DNA of 38,121 bases, from positions 1 to 38,121 of the forward strand of contig MGKE01000014.1 of the NCBI GenBank assembly GCA_001794635.1, in the 5' to 3' direction. The notes under the pieces were generated by a model. The model was not told where the DNA came from. It saw only the letters and a program-made list of their open reading frames with translations, and ran no database searches. Origin of the DNA: Candidatus Yanofskybacteria bacterium RIFCSPLOWO2_01_FULL_39_28 (GTDB lineage Bacteria; Patescibacteriota; Minisyncoccia; 2-02-FULL-40-12; GWA2-44-9). Both the position numbers and the translations under genes were made by a program. Positions 37,898-38,121 of the stretch are shown in pieces (positions within the stretch are counted from its first letter, which is position 1; each line of letters starts with the position of its first letter).

Positions 37898-38121
37898 CTT
37901 TGACCGATTGGGGCGCTTCTAGGCGCTTGTTATGGAGGTCGTAAATTTCGGCTTTGATTTTGTTTGGTTCCGGAATATCACGAATAACAAATTCCGTCAC
38001 TTCTCCGGCAGATTGAATTTTGAGGGTACCGAAATCAAGAAATGTAGCCAAAATACCACTAACATTCACCGAAACATCTTGAATTTTATCAAGACCGATT
38101 GTGGCCACATCTCTATGAAAA
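37887..38121 (-). CDS. Bacterial PH-domain (DUF304/YdbS-like) protein, truncated at window end
   Basis: IGLDKIQDVSVNVSGILATFLDFGTLKIQSAGEVTEFVIRDIPEPNKIKAEI; frame stays open to 38121. Confidence 0.65.
   Translation of the reverse strand, partial: FHRDVATIGLDKIQDVSVNVSGILATFLDFGTLKIQSAGEVTEFVIRDIPEPNKIKAEIYDLHNKRLEAPQSVKVVQ

Overview
The window is a gene-dense, AT-rich bacterial chromosome segment. Short proteins, ATGA-type gene overlaps and palindromic repeats inside conserved genes suggest a Patescibacteria/CPR (Parcubacteria-like) genome; this placement is inference. Mostly housekeeping genes are encoded: pgk-tpiA-galT-like-glycosyltransferase, dprA, topA, rel/spoT, parAB, tRNA-Leu(CAA)-uppP, pyrF, folD, rpsP, rnc, nusB, rpmF, dnaE, thrS, miaA, gatB, a long ThyX-like gene with dcd-like and tmk, secE-nusG-rplK, gyrB, and a phenylalanyl-tRNA synthetase with a mitochondrial-type layout. 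The strongest unexplained signal is a three-copy element (5837-5957 minus, 6875-6985 plus, 11926-12050 plus). Each copy has a ~66-nt conserved core with two hairpins whose stems covary, sitting on a long basal stem whose sequence differs completely between copies. Basal-stem wobbles are G:U-compatible only on the strand carrying the core. Two of the copies bracket dprA in inverted orientation. Other points of interest: a PaaX/Cas2-like ORF flanked by inverted copies of a ~36-bp motif, 104-bp near-identical palindromic spacers on both sides of nusG, in-frame palindromic or tandem repeats in gatB (three), miaA, folD, gyrB, nusB and tpiA, and a uppP start codon directly abutting a tRNA CCA end. 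All calls come from reading sequence and translations; no database search or folding was run.
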